DNA of 64,000 nucleotides from a virus: IMG/VR virus record IMGVR_UViG_3300042509_002208, positions 1 through 64,000 of that record, one strand, 5' to 3'. The notes beneath the pieces are model-generated. The model had not been told where the DNA came from and made no database searches. It worked only from the letters and a program-made list of their open reading frames with translations. A program made the position numbers and the translations under genes. Below, one piece after another: positions 1 through 6,970 of the stretch. Every line of letters begins with the position of its first letter. Positions within the stretch are counted from its first letter, which is position 1.

Positions 1-1
1 G

Positions 2-142
2 TATGCGAAGTACAGCGGGACGGAAGTGAATGATAAGATCGATTTGGGACCAATGGGATGTAATGACATTGATTCCAGGACCATCAGTGTAATGATGGGG
101 TTATTAACGACGTTAATATCGTTATCACGGAAGGCAGATTGA
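2..142 (+). CDS. C-terminal fragment of a rightward gene cut by the window edge
   Basis: An open frame of 46 codons runs from the left edge to a TGA at 140-142. It contains two short Gly/Asn-Asp rich stretches and a hydrophobic segment before a basic C-terminus. Its last 18 bases overlap the end of the leftward gene at 125-379, so the two would be convergent. No family is recognised. The frame could be chance, but its length and composition are more protein-like than the other frames here. Confidence 0.4.
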   Translation, partial: YAKYSGTEVNDKIDLGPMGCNDIDSRTISVMMGLLTTLISLSRKAD

Positions 143-379
143 TTCCAGGTAGCTGAGGCGTTTATTGATTTCCATCAAGGCATGATCCCAGGAGCAAGTG
201 GATTCTGATGCTGACTGGTGGATATCAAGCCAATGTTTGGCGTAAGGGTCGTGGCTGGGTAGTAATTCTAATGCTTGGCGGATAGTTTGTATATCTTGAT
301 AGAATTCACGAGTGTCATTGACACCTGTTGCGATAGCGTGCAGTGCAACGAGTGCTTGTTGCTTCAGATTGGGGTCCAT
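125..379 (-). CDS. Small protein with a module shared by neighbouring genes
   Basis: An 84-residue protein of unknown function. Its N-terminal half (LKQQALVALHAI, then TIRQALELLP) matches the C-terminal module of the proteins at 773-1105 (SLKEQALALI, IRRALEQLP) and 1824-2192 (TLKEKALLAL, IRLALEQLPE). It is therefore a single-module relative of those larger proteins. It is probably soluble and helical. It is the last gene of the leftward block. Confidence 0.75.
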   Translation of the reverse strand: MDPNLKQQALVALHAIATGVNDTREFYQDIQTIRQALELLPSHDPYAKHWLDIHQSASESTCSWDHALMEINKRLSYLESICLP

Positions 380-385
380 AATAGG

Positions 386-649
386 TTAAATGATTTCAAG
401 GTTACCTTGATGATCAAGGCTGACGAAGATATGAGCAATATTTGAGCAGGTTACCAGTTGCATGGCTTGTTTATATTCGGTTGTTTCTAGCTCGGGGTAT
501 TTGGGCTTGTATTCCATTGATTCGGGTTCCAGGTAGTTGCAATCTTTATCACCAAGGTGAAAAGTATTTAATGCTTGGCGTGCTTCTTTGAGTTGAGAGT
601 GATCAAGTGCGAATGAGATGGGAACTTTGAAGGTTGCGATAATTGTCAT
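386..649 (-). CDS. Hypothetical small protein
   Basis: An 87-residue protein with ATG start. Its N-terminus looks like a beta strand (TIIATFKVPISFAL), followed by a helix and a C-terminal beta hairpin (HIFVSLDHQGNLEII). There is no signal peptide or membrane segment. It sits 6 nt from the next leftward gene and is probably co-transcribed. No family is recognised. Confidence 0.65.
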   Translation of the reverse strand: MTIIATFKVPISFALDHSQLKEARQALNTFHLGDKDCNYLEPESMEYKPKYPELETTEYKQAMQLVTCSNIAHIFVSLDHQGNLEII

Positions 650-679
650 GGGTGATTAGCGAAGGTGACTACTGTGCCA

Positions 680-751
680 AGGGTCGTGCCGGAATCGAAC
701 CGACTTTCTAGGTGCGTTGTCCGCCTGTCCTTACCAATGGACTACCGACCC
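680..751 (-). tRNA. tRNA-like sequence with a non-canonical anticodon arm
   Basis: Read leftward from 751, the element has a 7-nt acceptor arm (GGGTCGG with ACGACCC, last pair mismatched). It has a perfect D-stem (GTCC/GGAC) around a loop containing TTGGTAA, and a perfect T-arm (GTCGG, TTCGATT, CCGGC). The anticodon stem is poor: AGGCG against CACCT has a C/A mismatch. The seven-base loop GACAACG lacks the expected T33. No anticodon can be assigned with confidence. CCA is not encoded. It may be a decaying tRNA or a tRNA mimic; it lies between two leftward small genes. Confidence 0.5.
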
Positions 752-772
752 ATGACAATTTAGTGGAAGCGA

Positions 773-1105
773 CTACTTGTTGTCGGGAAGTTGTTCAAGG
801 GCGCGGCGGATGGTGTCTATGCCCTTGTCGCTAAGGAAAGGCTGGTTTGCTGGATCATGATTAATCAACGCCAACGCCTGCTCCTTCAAGCTCGGCGCCT
901 TGGGGCGTCGTGCGGCGCAGAGTTGCCGAGATTCACCAGACCAACCTTCTAGATCTAGCCACTCACAGCACGCCTCCAGCTCAGCGTCTGCTCCTGCTCT
1001 GTAAATATCTTCAAACATTGCATAGAGTGATCTCCCTTCTTCAAACTGTTCTGACCACCTCTGGATTAGCTCCGGTGGTGGAGTGATGGGGTGTTGTTGT
1101 ATCAT
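773..1105 (-). CDS. Two-module small protein, member of a local paralogue family
   Basis: A 110-residue protein. The N-terminal module (ITPPPELIQRW, then ADAELEACCEW) and the C-terminal module (RRPKAPSLKEQAL, IRRALEQLP) both recur in the gene at 1824-2192. The first module recurs alone at 2212-2445 and the second at 125-379. Proteins of this layout are, to my recollection, common in Synechococcus phages, but no function is known to me. It carries no membrane segment. Confidence 0.75.
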   Translation of the reverse strand: MIQQHPITPPPELIQRWSEQFEEGRSLYAMFEDIYRAGADAELEACCEWLDLEGWSGESRQLCAARRPKAPSLKEQALALINHDPANQPFLSDKGIDTIRRALEQLPDNK

Positions 1106-1124
1106 GGGTGATTAGTGATAATGG

Positions 1125-1397
1125 TTACTGGGTTTCAAGCTCATCGGCGATGGCAAGGAGTTCTTGTCTCACATCATTTGTTTTTGAAAACAGTGCCCAA
1201 GCATAACCAAAGTCAATGGTTGGACCAATAGATTCTTCTGTAGGCTCTGGTTGCCACGGAACCACCTGATTCGCAACAGCTCGCAAAGCGGAAGCCAGGG
1301 CGTCTGTGTTGTGATAATTGTGCTTCCAGTCATGTAAAGAGTTGTCCTCAGTAAAAGCATCCAGCACTGCTTGTGCAGCGGGTGAAAGTTCAGACAT
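1125..1397 (-). CDS. Hypothetical small protein of a type I recall from Synechococcus phages
   Basis: A 90-residue protein beginning LSPAAQAVLDAF, followed by ALASALRAVANQV and an acidic C-terminus ending LLAIADELETQ. Short proteins with this start are frequent in marine Synechococcus and their phages as I remember them; no role is established. It overlaps the start of the gene at 1397-1630 by one base, which suggests translational coupling. Confidence 0.7.
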   Translation of the reverse strand: MSELSPAAQAVLDAFTEDNSLHDWKHNYHNTDALASALRAVANQVVPWQPEPTEESIGPTIDFGYAWALFSKTNDVRQELLAIADELETQ

Positions 1398-1630
1398 TAG
1401 CCGTCCAGCTCTTTTACGAGTGTCTTAAGGGCTTTGTATTGCCCCCATGTCAGACCAAAGCGTTGTTCGCCGTTACTATTAAGGATAACATCGAAACCTT
1501 CACCGTTATGCCACATTGACATTTCCATGAAGTCATCTCCGTTAATGGTTACGTCATAGTCCGCCAGGGAGACAAAGGCTGATTCGAGCTTGTAGCGCTC
1601 GATTTTCTTGGTTGATTTCTTGTCAGACAT
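1397..1630 (-). CDS. Hypothetical small protein
   Basis: A 77-residue protein with a basic N-terminus (SDKKSTKKIERYKLE) and a mixed beta/helix body ending in LKTLVKELDG. No family is recognised. It is tightly packed between its leftward neighbours (one-base overlap downstream, 14 nt upstream), consistent with one operon. Confidence 0.65.
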   Translation of the reverse strand: MSDKKSTKKIERYKLESAFVSLADYDVTINGDDFMEMSMWHNGEGFDVILNSNGEQRFGLTWGQYKALKTLVKELDG

Positions 1631-1644
1631 GGGATTAGAAGTGA

Positions 1645-1827
1645 TTACTGAGCATCGAGGCAGAACAGTTTGCGGATCCGAGCCGCTTCCTGCTCGTAAA
1701 CGTTCATACCCTCAAACTCGTCGATGCCTGTAAGACGGCACATTTTTGCAAGATCCCATCGAAGACTGTCATTAAATAGACGTTCGTAAAGAAACTCTCT
1801 GATTTCGGTTTTGTGTTCGCGTTTCAT
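1645..1827 (-). CDS. Very small hypothetical protein
   Basis: A 60-residue charged, probably helical protein (MKREHKTEIREFLYERL). Its ATG overlaps the stop of the upstream gene at 1824-2192 by 4 nt (ATGA type), so translation is probably coupled. No family is recognised. Confidence 0.6.
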   Translation of the reverse strand: MKREHKTEIREFLYERLFNDSLRWDLAKMCRLTGIDEFEGMNVYEQEAARIRKLFCLDAQ

Positions 1828-2192
1828 TCGGGCAGTTGTTCAAGGGCGAGGCGGATGTAATGGGCGGGTTCTGTTATATCCATTGAGTGAGCCGCACCAT
1901 CGAGTAGGTGCGATAGCGCCAGTAGCGCCTTCTCCTTTAGGGTTGGCGGTTTGGGGCGGCGAGCAGTCCAGATGTCTTCGGCTAAGCGAACACGGTCGCT
2001 AGTTTCATCGATATAGAAAAGTCCCGCTCCGTCAATAATTTCCATGCGACACGCCTCCAACTCCTGGTCTGCGCCCCATTGAGCGGCGCTGGTGGCCAGT
2101 TGCTGCTTCCATGATGTGGATTTATCGTCTATCGCGTCATACCACTGTTCCACCAGCTCGGACGGTGGGATAACAGGATGTTGCTTGATCAT
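1824..2192 (-). CDS. Two-module small protein, paralogue of the 773-1105 product
   Basis: A 122-residue protein. The N-terminal module has VIPPSELVEQW and GADQELEACR. The C-terminal module has ARRPKPPTLKEKALLAL and IRLALEQLPE. The same two modules appear in the same order at 773-1105, so the pair probably arose by duplication. There is no catalytic motif or membrane segment. Confidence 0.75.
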   Translation of the reverse strand: MIKQHPVIPPSELVEQWYDAIDDKSTSWKQQLATSAAQWGADQELEACRMEIIDGAGLFYIDETSDRVRLAEDIWTARRPKPPTLKEKALLALSHLLDGAAHSMDITEPAHYIRLALEQLPE

Positions 2193-2211
2193 GTGTAATT
2201 AGCGACAAGGG

Positions 2212-2445
2212 TTAAGAAGCGTAAAAATCGCCCAATTTCAATGGGTAGCCATGTTCATCAACTTCGTCATCTGATTCCAGGTGGGGCGGCGGGACAATTT
2301 GCATTAACAGTTGATCCTCTTCGATCAATCGCTGCTTGTAACCCCATTCTGCAGCCTTTAGGATGATTGTCAGGTGATCACCGCGAGCGGCCTTGCACCA
2401 TTTTTGGATCAACTCAGGGGGTGGTACCAATTCAAGCATCGACAT
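2212..2445 (-). CDS. Single-module member of the local paralogue family
   Basis: A 77-residue protein that starts with the shared module (LVPPPELIQKW and AAEWGYKQRL) but ends in an unrelated acidic tail rather than the second module. Its start overlaps the end of the gene at 2432-2599 by 14 nt. Function unknown. Confidence 0.7.
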   Translation of the reverse strand: MSMLELVPPPELIQKWCKAARGDHLTIILKAAEWGYKQRLIEEDQLLMQIVPPPHLESDDEVDEHGYPLKLGDFYAS

Positions 2446-2599
2446 TCTCCGGGTTGAAACTTTTGATTAGCAGTTCCCAATTTTCGTCCAATTGTTTTTC
2501 GGCCCAGCCCCAGGCGCCATGTTCCATTCCGTCGATGTCTGCAGCATCGATTTCTTGGCGTATCAAGTGTCTCAATAACTCAATTTGCTCTCGTTTCAT
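2432..2599 (-). CDS. Small hypothetical protein, first gene of the leftward block
   Basis: A 55-residue frame from ATG at 2599 to TGA at 2432: acidic, helical, Trp-containing (MEHGAWGWAEKQLDENW). Its N-terminus (MKREQIELLRHL) resembles that of the 60-residue gene at 1645-1827 (MKREHKTEIREF), hinting at a further paralogous pair. Its 3' end overlaps the next gene, as is usual in this block. It lies at the edge of the divergent region 2600-2773. Confidence 0.55.
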   Translation of the reverse strand: MKREQIELLRHLIRQEIDAADIDGMEHGAWGWAEKQLDENWELLIKSFNPENVDA

Positions 2600-2733
2600 G
2601 GGATTTAATGTGAGCGCATCCGGACCTTAGCAAGAAATTAGACGATCGTCAACTATTTTGGTGATAATTGATACATTTCCTGGCCTTGAAACCTTAAGAA
2701 ATTGTTTATTGCGCTACATATCTCGGGTGACGT

Positions 2734-2743
2734 GGGACCCTAG
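2734..2743 (+). promoter_or_regulatory. GGNANNCTA motif (candidate late promoter -10)
   Basis: GGGACCCTAG lies in the divergent gap and ends 30 nt before the ATG at 2774. An AT-rich TATATATATAA tract follows it. Confidence 0.4.
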
Positions 2744-2773
2744 GGTTATATATATAAGGTGGGGTGTGTTGCA

Positions 2774-2974
2774 ATGGCTGGGCATCCTGAGAATTCACCA
2801 GAAATCAACGAAGTTATTGAATTCGTCGAGAAGCAGCGGACGTGTTTTGTGTGGTGTGAAGGATGCCAAATGGAACGAGTAATGAATAGTGTATATATCC
2901 CTTATATACCTGACGCGACAATTAAGGAGTGCCGTTTTTGTCGTGATGTAAAGGTCATTGATTTCGGCGGTTAA
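2774..2974 (+). CDS. Small protein with two Cys pairs (possible zinc finger)
   Basis: A 66-residue protein from ATG 2774; a GTG at 2759 would add five residues. It contains CEGC and CRFC pairs about 30 residues apart, a spacing that suits a zinc ribbon. It is the first rightward gene, directly before the head-completion genes. Function is not recognised; the zinc-binding idea is inferred only from the Cys pairs. Confidence 0.6.
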   Translation: MAGHPENSPEINEVIEFVEKQRTCFVWCEGCQMERVMNSVYIPYIPDATIKECRFCRDVKVIDFGG

Positions 2975-2976
2975 TC

Positions 2977-2986
2977 GGAAAACTAA
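2977..2986 (+). promoter_or_regulatory. GGNANNCTA motif (candidate late promoter -10)
   Basis: GGAAAACTAA begins 2 nt after the stop codon of the previous gene and ends 21 nt before the ATG at 3008. Confidence 0.45.
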
Positions 2987-3007
2987 GAGGGGCCTAGACG
3001 TGAATGA

Positions 3008-3511
3008 ATGGCATCACCACTACTGCCATATATCAATTCGCGGTTGTTAATTGAATCGCAGGGTGGTATCACAAAGATTGACGGGCGTATCGAGTGTACG
3101 CAATGTCAGAAGTACCTCGTTAAGCTATTTTTAAAGCGGATGCAAGGCGTCACAACGGACAGTGGCGCCAAGATGATCCCAACACCTGCCAAAGAGGGCA
3201 AAGAGTTCCCTGGGGCCGCTGGAGAGGCGTATACGTACCGTGGTTTCAGTCTGTTATATGCGGAAGTACCTGATACGTACAATTTACGTACAGGAACAGA
3301 CAGTGGTCTCAGGTTTCAAGAGATCAAAACACAGCCATCTTGGATGTTGCCTGGTCGAACTGGGCATTTAAAATTTGGTTCCGACCCGATTTTATATGTT
3401 ACTGTTGGACGCAGCAGTGGATTATTTGGTGGAAATGGTATTGATGATACCATCTACAAAGAAATTGGTGGCGTTATGGTTGCGTTGATTGGCGGGGAAC
3501 TGCAAAACTGA
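3008..3511 (+). CDS. Probable head-tail connector or neck protein
   Basis: A 167-residue protein with a CTQC pair near residue 36 and a Gly/Thr-rich beta body. No named family is recognised from sequence alone. It sits directly upstream of a recognisable head-tail joining protein, with an ATGA overlap, and before the tail chaperones. That position in siphoviruses is normally held by head completion or neck proteins. The role is inferred from position. Confidence 0.45.
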   Translation: MASPLLPYINSRLLIESQGGITKIDGRIECTQCQKYLVKLFLKRMQGVTTDSGAKMIPTPAKEGKEFPGAAGEAYTYRGFSLLYAEVPDTYNLRTGTDSGLRFQEIKTQPSWMLPGRTGHLKFGSDPILYVTVGRSSGLFGGNGIDDTIYKEIGGVMVALIGGELQN

Positions 3512-4005
3512 TGACAAAGCTAGACTTAACAGGCAGAGATTTTGGACTTGATAAATTTGACGGGAAAAAACTTACCATTAGCGGAGCAATTGGTGGACCG
3601 GCATTCAAGGCAACGGTCGACAAAGTAGATACAAAAGCAGCAATTGATCAAATCCAAGATGTTCATCGAAGAACTCTGCAGCTCAGTGCCAGTCGCTTAG
3701 AGGTATTACTTGACAGTGCCATGGCTTCAGGTATATGGGGTGAACTTGGTGACATCATCGATTCAGGTGACCTCAGGGATTCTTTGTCTGTGATCATCGA
3801 GGGTGATGATATTGGGGTGTCATACGACTCTCCGTATGCAAATTTAATTCATTATGGCGGATATATTGCGCCATATGGCAATAAAAACATCGATAAAGTG
3901 TACATTCCAGGCAGGCCATGGGTTGAATCGGTGTTCCTGGGTAATGGCCCCGTTGAATCGATTAATGTACCCGCAATATTTGAGGAAGCAATCAGATCTT
4001 CATGA
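3511..4005 (+). CDS. Head-tail joining / tail completion protein, HK97 gp10-like
   Basis: A 164-residue protein whose C-terminal half carries the signature of the HK97 gp10-like group: SPYANLIHYGG, a loop, then YIPGRPWVESVF. These proteins sit at the neck between capsid and tail and are needed to join them. The position before the tail assembly chaperones fits. The start overlaps the upstream stop by one base. Confidence 0.75.
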   Translation: MTKLDLTGRDFGLDKFDGKKLTISGAIGGPAFKATVDKVDTKAAIDQIQDVHRRTLQLSASRLEVLLDSAMASGIWGELGDIIDSGDLRDSLSVIIEGDDIGVSYDSPYANLIHYGGYIAPYGNKNIDKVYIPGRPWVESVFLGNGPVESINVPAIFEEAIRSS

Positions 4006-4007
4006 TT

Positions 4008-4017
4008 GGCATACTAG
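4008..4017 (+). promoter_or_regulatory. GGNANNCTA motif (candidate late promoter -10)
   Basis: GGCATACTAG starts 2 nt after the stop at 4005 and ends exactly 18 nt before the ATG at 4036. Confidence 0.5.
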
Positions 4018-4035
4018 TCCGCTTAATGGACCAGT

Positions 4036-4608
4036 ATGGCTAAGCTGCCGTTTGTTGTACAGCCAAAATTAAAGCCAATCGTCGAAAGACTTGGTACCGA
4101 AGAATCGGGTATCATCGAGATTGAGCGGCGTGGATATCTGACAGGCGCAGAGAAGACGTTTGTACAGCAAATCCAGCAGCAGGATGGTGGTACGCTGCAG
4201 TTGGTGGCATTATCTCGTCGCATTTCACGCGAGAAGAAGATCCCCCTGGAGAAGGCATACGGGATTCTTGTTGGAATCTTGACGGGCGAAGCAAGCGGCA
4301 AGGTTGCAAGTGATATCGAATCAGATTATGCAGAGGATATCCAGATTGCGATCAACAGCATCAGCGCTTCTCGTACCAAGGAGGAGTTGATCAATGCTGC
4401 TTGTCTGTTGATTCATCGGGTAGATTCGAATATCGGCATGGATAGTGTCGTTGAACTGCATCCTGATCTGATTACTGCTTTGGCGAATTTATACAAGGAT
4501 GAAGAAACCAAATCAGTTGAAAGATTAATTGCAGCCCAGGAAGAGAGTGTCCCACAGGAAATTAATGTAGATGAAATCGAAAAAAAGCAAGAGACCCCAG
4601 CAGTCTGA
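4036..4608 (+). CDS. Tail assembly chaperone, short product (gpG-like)
   Basis: A 190-residue helical protein between the neck gene and the tail tube, ending at TGA 4606-4608. In siphoviruses this position encodes the chaperone pair (lambda gpG/gpGT) that coats the tape measure protein before tail tube polymerisation. Near its 3' end is a canonical slippery heptamer, A AAA AAG at 4581-4587, in the correct reading phase. A -1 shift there gives a longer product that continues to 5216. The family is not recognisable by sequence; the frameshift and synteny carry the call. Confidence 0.75.
   Translation: MAKLPFVVQPKLKPIVERLGTEESGIIEIERRGYLTGAEKTFVQQIQQQDGGTLQLVALSRRISREKKIPLEKAYGILVGILTGEASGKVASDIESDYAEDIQIAINSISASRTKEELINAACLLIHRVDSNIGMDSVVELHPDLITALANLYKDEETKSVERLIAAQEESVPQEINVDEIEKKQETPAV
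4581..4587 (+). other. Programmed -1 ribosomal frameshift site
   Basis: The zero-frame codons GAA AAA AAG contain the heptamer A AAA AAG, the same sequence used in E. coli dnaX. After a one-base slip, reading resumes at 4587. The frame stays open without a stop through 35 codons to the TTG at 4692, then on to 5216. The zero frame stops seven codons later at 4608. Confidence 0.8.
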
Positions 4609-5216
4609 ATATCCCGTTTGAAGAGTACTATTGGGCGCTAAAGTACGAATTTCCCGGTGACCCGGATTTCTACCGGGAGAACTACTGGGATTTGCCGTAT
4701 GATTATATTGTAACGGCAGTACGCAACTTGTTTAAGTTGCGACAGCGTAAGTTGCATGAATACGAAAGACCGATTGCTCTGTTGGCGTCACAGACAGCAG
4801 AGATCAATCGAAACCGCAAAAAGAGGAAGAAGCCTTACACGATTGATGAGTTTTACTTATATAAAGAAAAGGGCGACCAAGACTTACCCAGCTCCAGATA
4901 TGGTGCCGCTGCAAAACGGCTCATTGAGATGGGTGTATTCCCTGTTTGGGCGCTATTTATCTACAAGGACTTGATTTCGCAGGCAGATGATTCACTGCCG
5001 CCAGAGGATCTGGCGTTGGTGGCGGAAGACGCAATCATCCTGGCACCCACTTACGAGGGCTTTGAATGCCACGGCATGTTGATTGCCATGGAATCTGCGT
5101 CAGATCAAATCAGACGGTTCTCAACGGTTCATGGGGACTTCATCGAACTACGGATGCCGACATTGAACGCCAAGGTCAGCGCAATTGAAGATGCTGTGAT
5201 TAAGCTGCTGAAATAG
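4587..5216 (+). CDS. Tail assembly chaperone, frameshift extension (gpT-like)
   Basis: This -1 frame segment is expressed by slippage at 4581-4587. It gives a fusion of 184 residues from the upstream frame plus 209 new ones, 393 in total. Residues before the first possible internal start (TTG 4692) look like real protein, for example EEYYWALKYEFPGD, so independent initiation at 4692 would lose conserved-looking sequence. The extension is basic in its middle (NRNRKKRKKP) and probably binds the tape measure or tail tube protein, as gpT does in lambda. Its 3' end overlaps the antisense HNH gene by 17 nt. Confidence 0.75.
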   Translation, partial: ARDPSSLNIPFEEYYWALKYEFPGDPDFYRENYWDLPYDYIVTAVRNLFKLRQRKLHEYERPIALLASQTAEINRNRKKRKKPYTIDEFYLYKEKGDQDLPSSRYGAAAKRLIEMGVFPVWALFIYKDLISQADDSLPPEDLALVAEDAIILAPTYEGFECHGMLIAMESASDQIRRFSTVHGDFIELRMPTLNAKVSAIEDAVIKLLK

Positions 5217-5595
5217 GACAGAAAGGTGCTGTCCCTAGTTCATTGGCCCACAAGGAGATGACGCGACTTTCGCATTCATGCTCTGAGCAGACGACATTGC
5301 AATCAGATGCTAGCCATTGCCTGATGCGCCATTCTCTGTAGACACTATAGAACTCTTGCCTTCTGTACCAATCAATCCAGTCTTCTGACCCTTTTGAGTG
5401 GTTGCATTTCAGGCAAGCGGGCGTCACATTACTCGTTTTGTCCGAGCCGCCCTTTGATTTGGGCCTGACGTGATCAATTGTCAGGCTAGCGTCATCAATT
5501 GGCGGATTACCACAGTATGCACATTTGTTGTCCCATGCCTCCTTAATAGATTGTCTCCAGATTTTGCGTGCTTCTTTTCGTGTTAGGGCCGACAT
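5200..5595 (-). CDS. HNH homing-type endonuclease
   Basis: A 131-residue protein from the ATG at 5595 (an upstream ATG at 5664 would add 23 residues). It has CAYC at residues 25-28, LTIDHV with the catalytic Asp-His at 41-42, KGG, N56 and CLKCNH at 61-66: a full HNH nuclease core with two zinc-binding Cys pairs. It is the only leftward gene in the 2.7-37 kb block and lies between tail genes, as expected for a free-standing homing endonuclease that inserted there. Target site unknown. Confidence 0.85.
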   Translation of the reverse strand: MSALTRKEARKIWRQSIKEAWDNKCAYCGNPPIDDASLTIDHVRPKSKGGSDKTSNVTPACLKCNHSKGSEDWIDWYRRQEFYSVYREWRIRQWLASDCNVVCSEHECESRVISLWANELGTAPFCPISAA

Positions 5596-5680
5596 GTTAT
5601 ACAGATAATCAGATGAACATTCGTACAGGGGCAAAGAACCCTGCAATGAAGGCCGAAAAGGCATGTTGATTACTGTATTG

Positions 5681-5710
5681 TTGACTTAATTACCGCACTA
5701 GATCTAGGAT
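5681..5710 (+). promoter_or_regulatory. Possible sigma-70 type promoter
   Basis: TTGACT at 5681-5686 and TAGGAT at 5705-5710 are separated by 18 nt, about 100 nt upstream of the tail gene at 5804. It could restart transcription after the antisense HNH insertion. Only sequence resemblance supports it. Confidence 0.3.
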
Positions 5711-5780
5711 TCAGCGTCGTCATAAATCTATTGCAGCCGTCGATTTATAGTTCCTTGCTGACGACTGGAATGTCAAGGTA

Positions 5781-5790
5781 GGAAATCTAT
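5781..5790 (+). promoter_or_regulatory. GGNANNCTA motif (candidate late promoter -10)
   Basis: GGAAATCTAT ends 13 nt before the TTG at 5804 and 22 nt before the GTG at 5813. Confidence 0.4.
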
Positions 5791-5803
5791 AATAGGGTTC
5801 TTA

Positions 5804-6241
5804 TTGGGCGTTGTGGTACAGGCAAAAGCTAGCTCGCCCCTTGTTATTTATAATACATTGATTGCCGATACGACATTTATGTCATATGTCGGCACATATA
5901 CCTTTACGGATGGAACGACAGAGGACGCAATATCCATCATTACTCCCGGCCAGGCGTTACCTCAACTGGACAGTGTAAGCGGCCTGGAGGTCGTTATTCA
6001 TGATTTGGGCATCATTGGTCGCCAAGATTATATAGATGGGCTTTCTGACCCCGTAGCAACGTGGAAAATGTACTTGATTGCATGGGAAGGTGCCACTGGT
6101 TCTAGTATCAATACGGCAGGTCAGTATATTATCCGTCGATTTGGTGGTTCAAATATGATTGAAATCTCCAGTACGGGTACAAATATCGGTGCTTTAACTC
6201 AAAGCTTGATCTTGATTCCTAGTAATGGTGGAATTTTTTAA
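5804..6241 (+). CDS. Probable tail terminator or minor tail protein
   Basis: A 145-residue protein placed between the chaperone pair and the tail tube gene. There is no ATG near the 5' end. TTG 5804 is preceded by AGGG at a suitable distance; GTG 5813 is an alternative. The helix-strand order resembles tail terminators (a short helix LVIYNTLIADTTFMSYV, then a beta-rich body), but this is weak. The displaced gene order, after rather than before the chaperones, means it could also be another tail component. Confidence 0.45.
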   Translation: MGVVVQAKASSPLVIYNTLIADTTFMSYVGTYTFTDGTTEDAISIITPGQALPQLDSVSGLEVVIHDLGIIGRQDYIDGLSDPVATWKMYLIAWEGATGSSINTAGQYIIRRFGGSNMIEISSTGTNIGALTQSLILIPSNGGIF

Positions 6242-6268
6242 TTCAAGGTAATTCGTAGTATACCGTTT

Positions 6269-6278
6269 GGAACTCTAG
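6269..6278 (+). promoter_or_regulatory. GGNANNCTA motif (candidate late promoter -10)
   Basis: GGAACTCTAG lies 63 nt upstream of the proposed tail tube start at 6342. A CGGGG/CCCCG hairpin with a 9-nt loop follows at 6284-6302. Confidence 0.4.
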
Positions 6279-6341
6279 GTTAACGGGGTTCGATTCGCCC
6301 CGGAATTGTCCCTTCGTCCCGGATGATCTCCGGCTGGACCC

Positions 6342-6953
6342 ATAGCAAACTATAGTGCAGCCTTTGGTTACGATGTTTATATCGTGCCCCTTGGTGTTAA
6401 TGACGTTGACACCTCTTTCACTGGTGTAACTACTGGCGTTGGTTCCAGTGGCGGTTTTATTAACCTGGGTACCGCAAATGCTAATGTGATTGCGGCCAAT
6501 GCCACCGTGGCATACAGCAATGGCATCTTCACCGTTGCAGGTTCGCCTTTTGCAATGGACGGCACTGATGATATCGCCCGTCTGTATGGTCTGACCAATG
6601 CTTCCCTGGAGACCGACACCAACTCCGAGGAAGTGGTGACCTATGACTCGGACACCAAGGGCTTCAACCTGAGCATCCCGACCTCCAAGACTTGGAGCGT
6701 GTCGCTGGCTGGCGTGGCTGACTTTAAAGATGCTGGTTACCAGATCCTGCGCTTAACCGAGCAGAACACCGTTGCTGACGCTCTGCGTGTGAAGTTCGTG
6801 CGCATTGGTCCCACCGGCACCGATGAGACTGTGTATGGCTACGGTACGCTGACTGGATACACCGAATCGATTGAAGCTGGTTCAATTGTGTCCTGGGAAG
6901 CAACCCTTCAGGGTTATGGCCCGTACCGCATTGACCTGGACGTTAACGCCTGA
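6342..6953 (+). CDS. Major tail tube protein, possible AUA start
   Basis: A Gly/Thr/Ala-rich beta protein with the composition, size and position of a siphovirus tail tube protein, ahead of the tape measure gene. It is followed by a strong terminator, as expected for a highly expressed product. Reading upstream of the first canonical start (GTG 6384), the frame stays open to a TGA at 6324. It spells ANYSAAFGYDVYI, which looks like a typical tail tube N-terminus. The codon before it at 6342 is ATA. I therefore propose initiation at ATA (203 residues) or, failing that, GTG 6384 (189 residues). No strong ribosome binding site is seen before either. Confidence 0.7.
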   Translation: MANYSAAFGYDVYIVPLGVNDVDTSFTGVTTGVGSSGGFINLGTANANVIAANATVAYSNGIFTVAGSPFAMDGTDDIARLYGLTNASLETDTNSEEVVTYDSDTKGFNLSIPTSKTWSVSLAGVADFKDAGYQILRLTEQNTVADALRVKFVRIGPTGTDETVYGYGTLTGYTESIEAGSIVSWEATLQGYGPYRIDLDVNA

Positions 6954-6970
6954 GCTTTGCCTGGTGATCC

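Noticed and set aside
6281-6303. GGGGTTCGATTCGCCCC resembling a tRNA T-arm
   Set aside because: Pairing requires a 9-nt loop, and no acceptor, D or anticodon arm can be built around it; treated as a plain hairpin in the leader.
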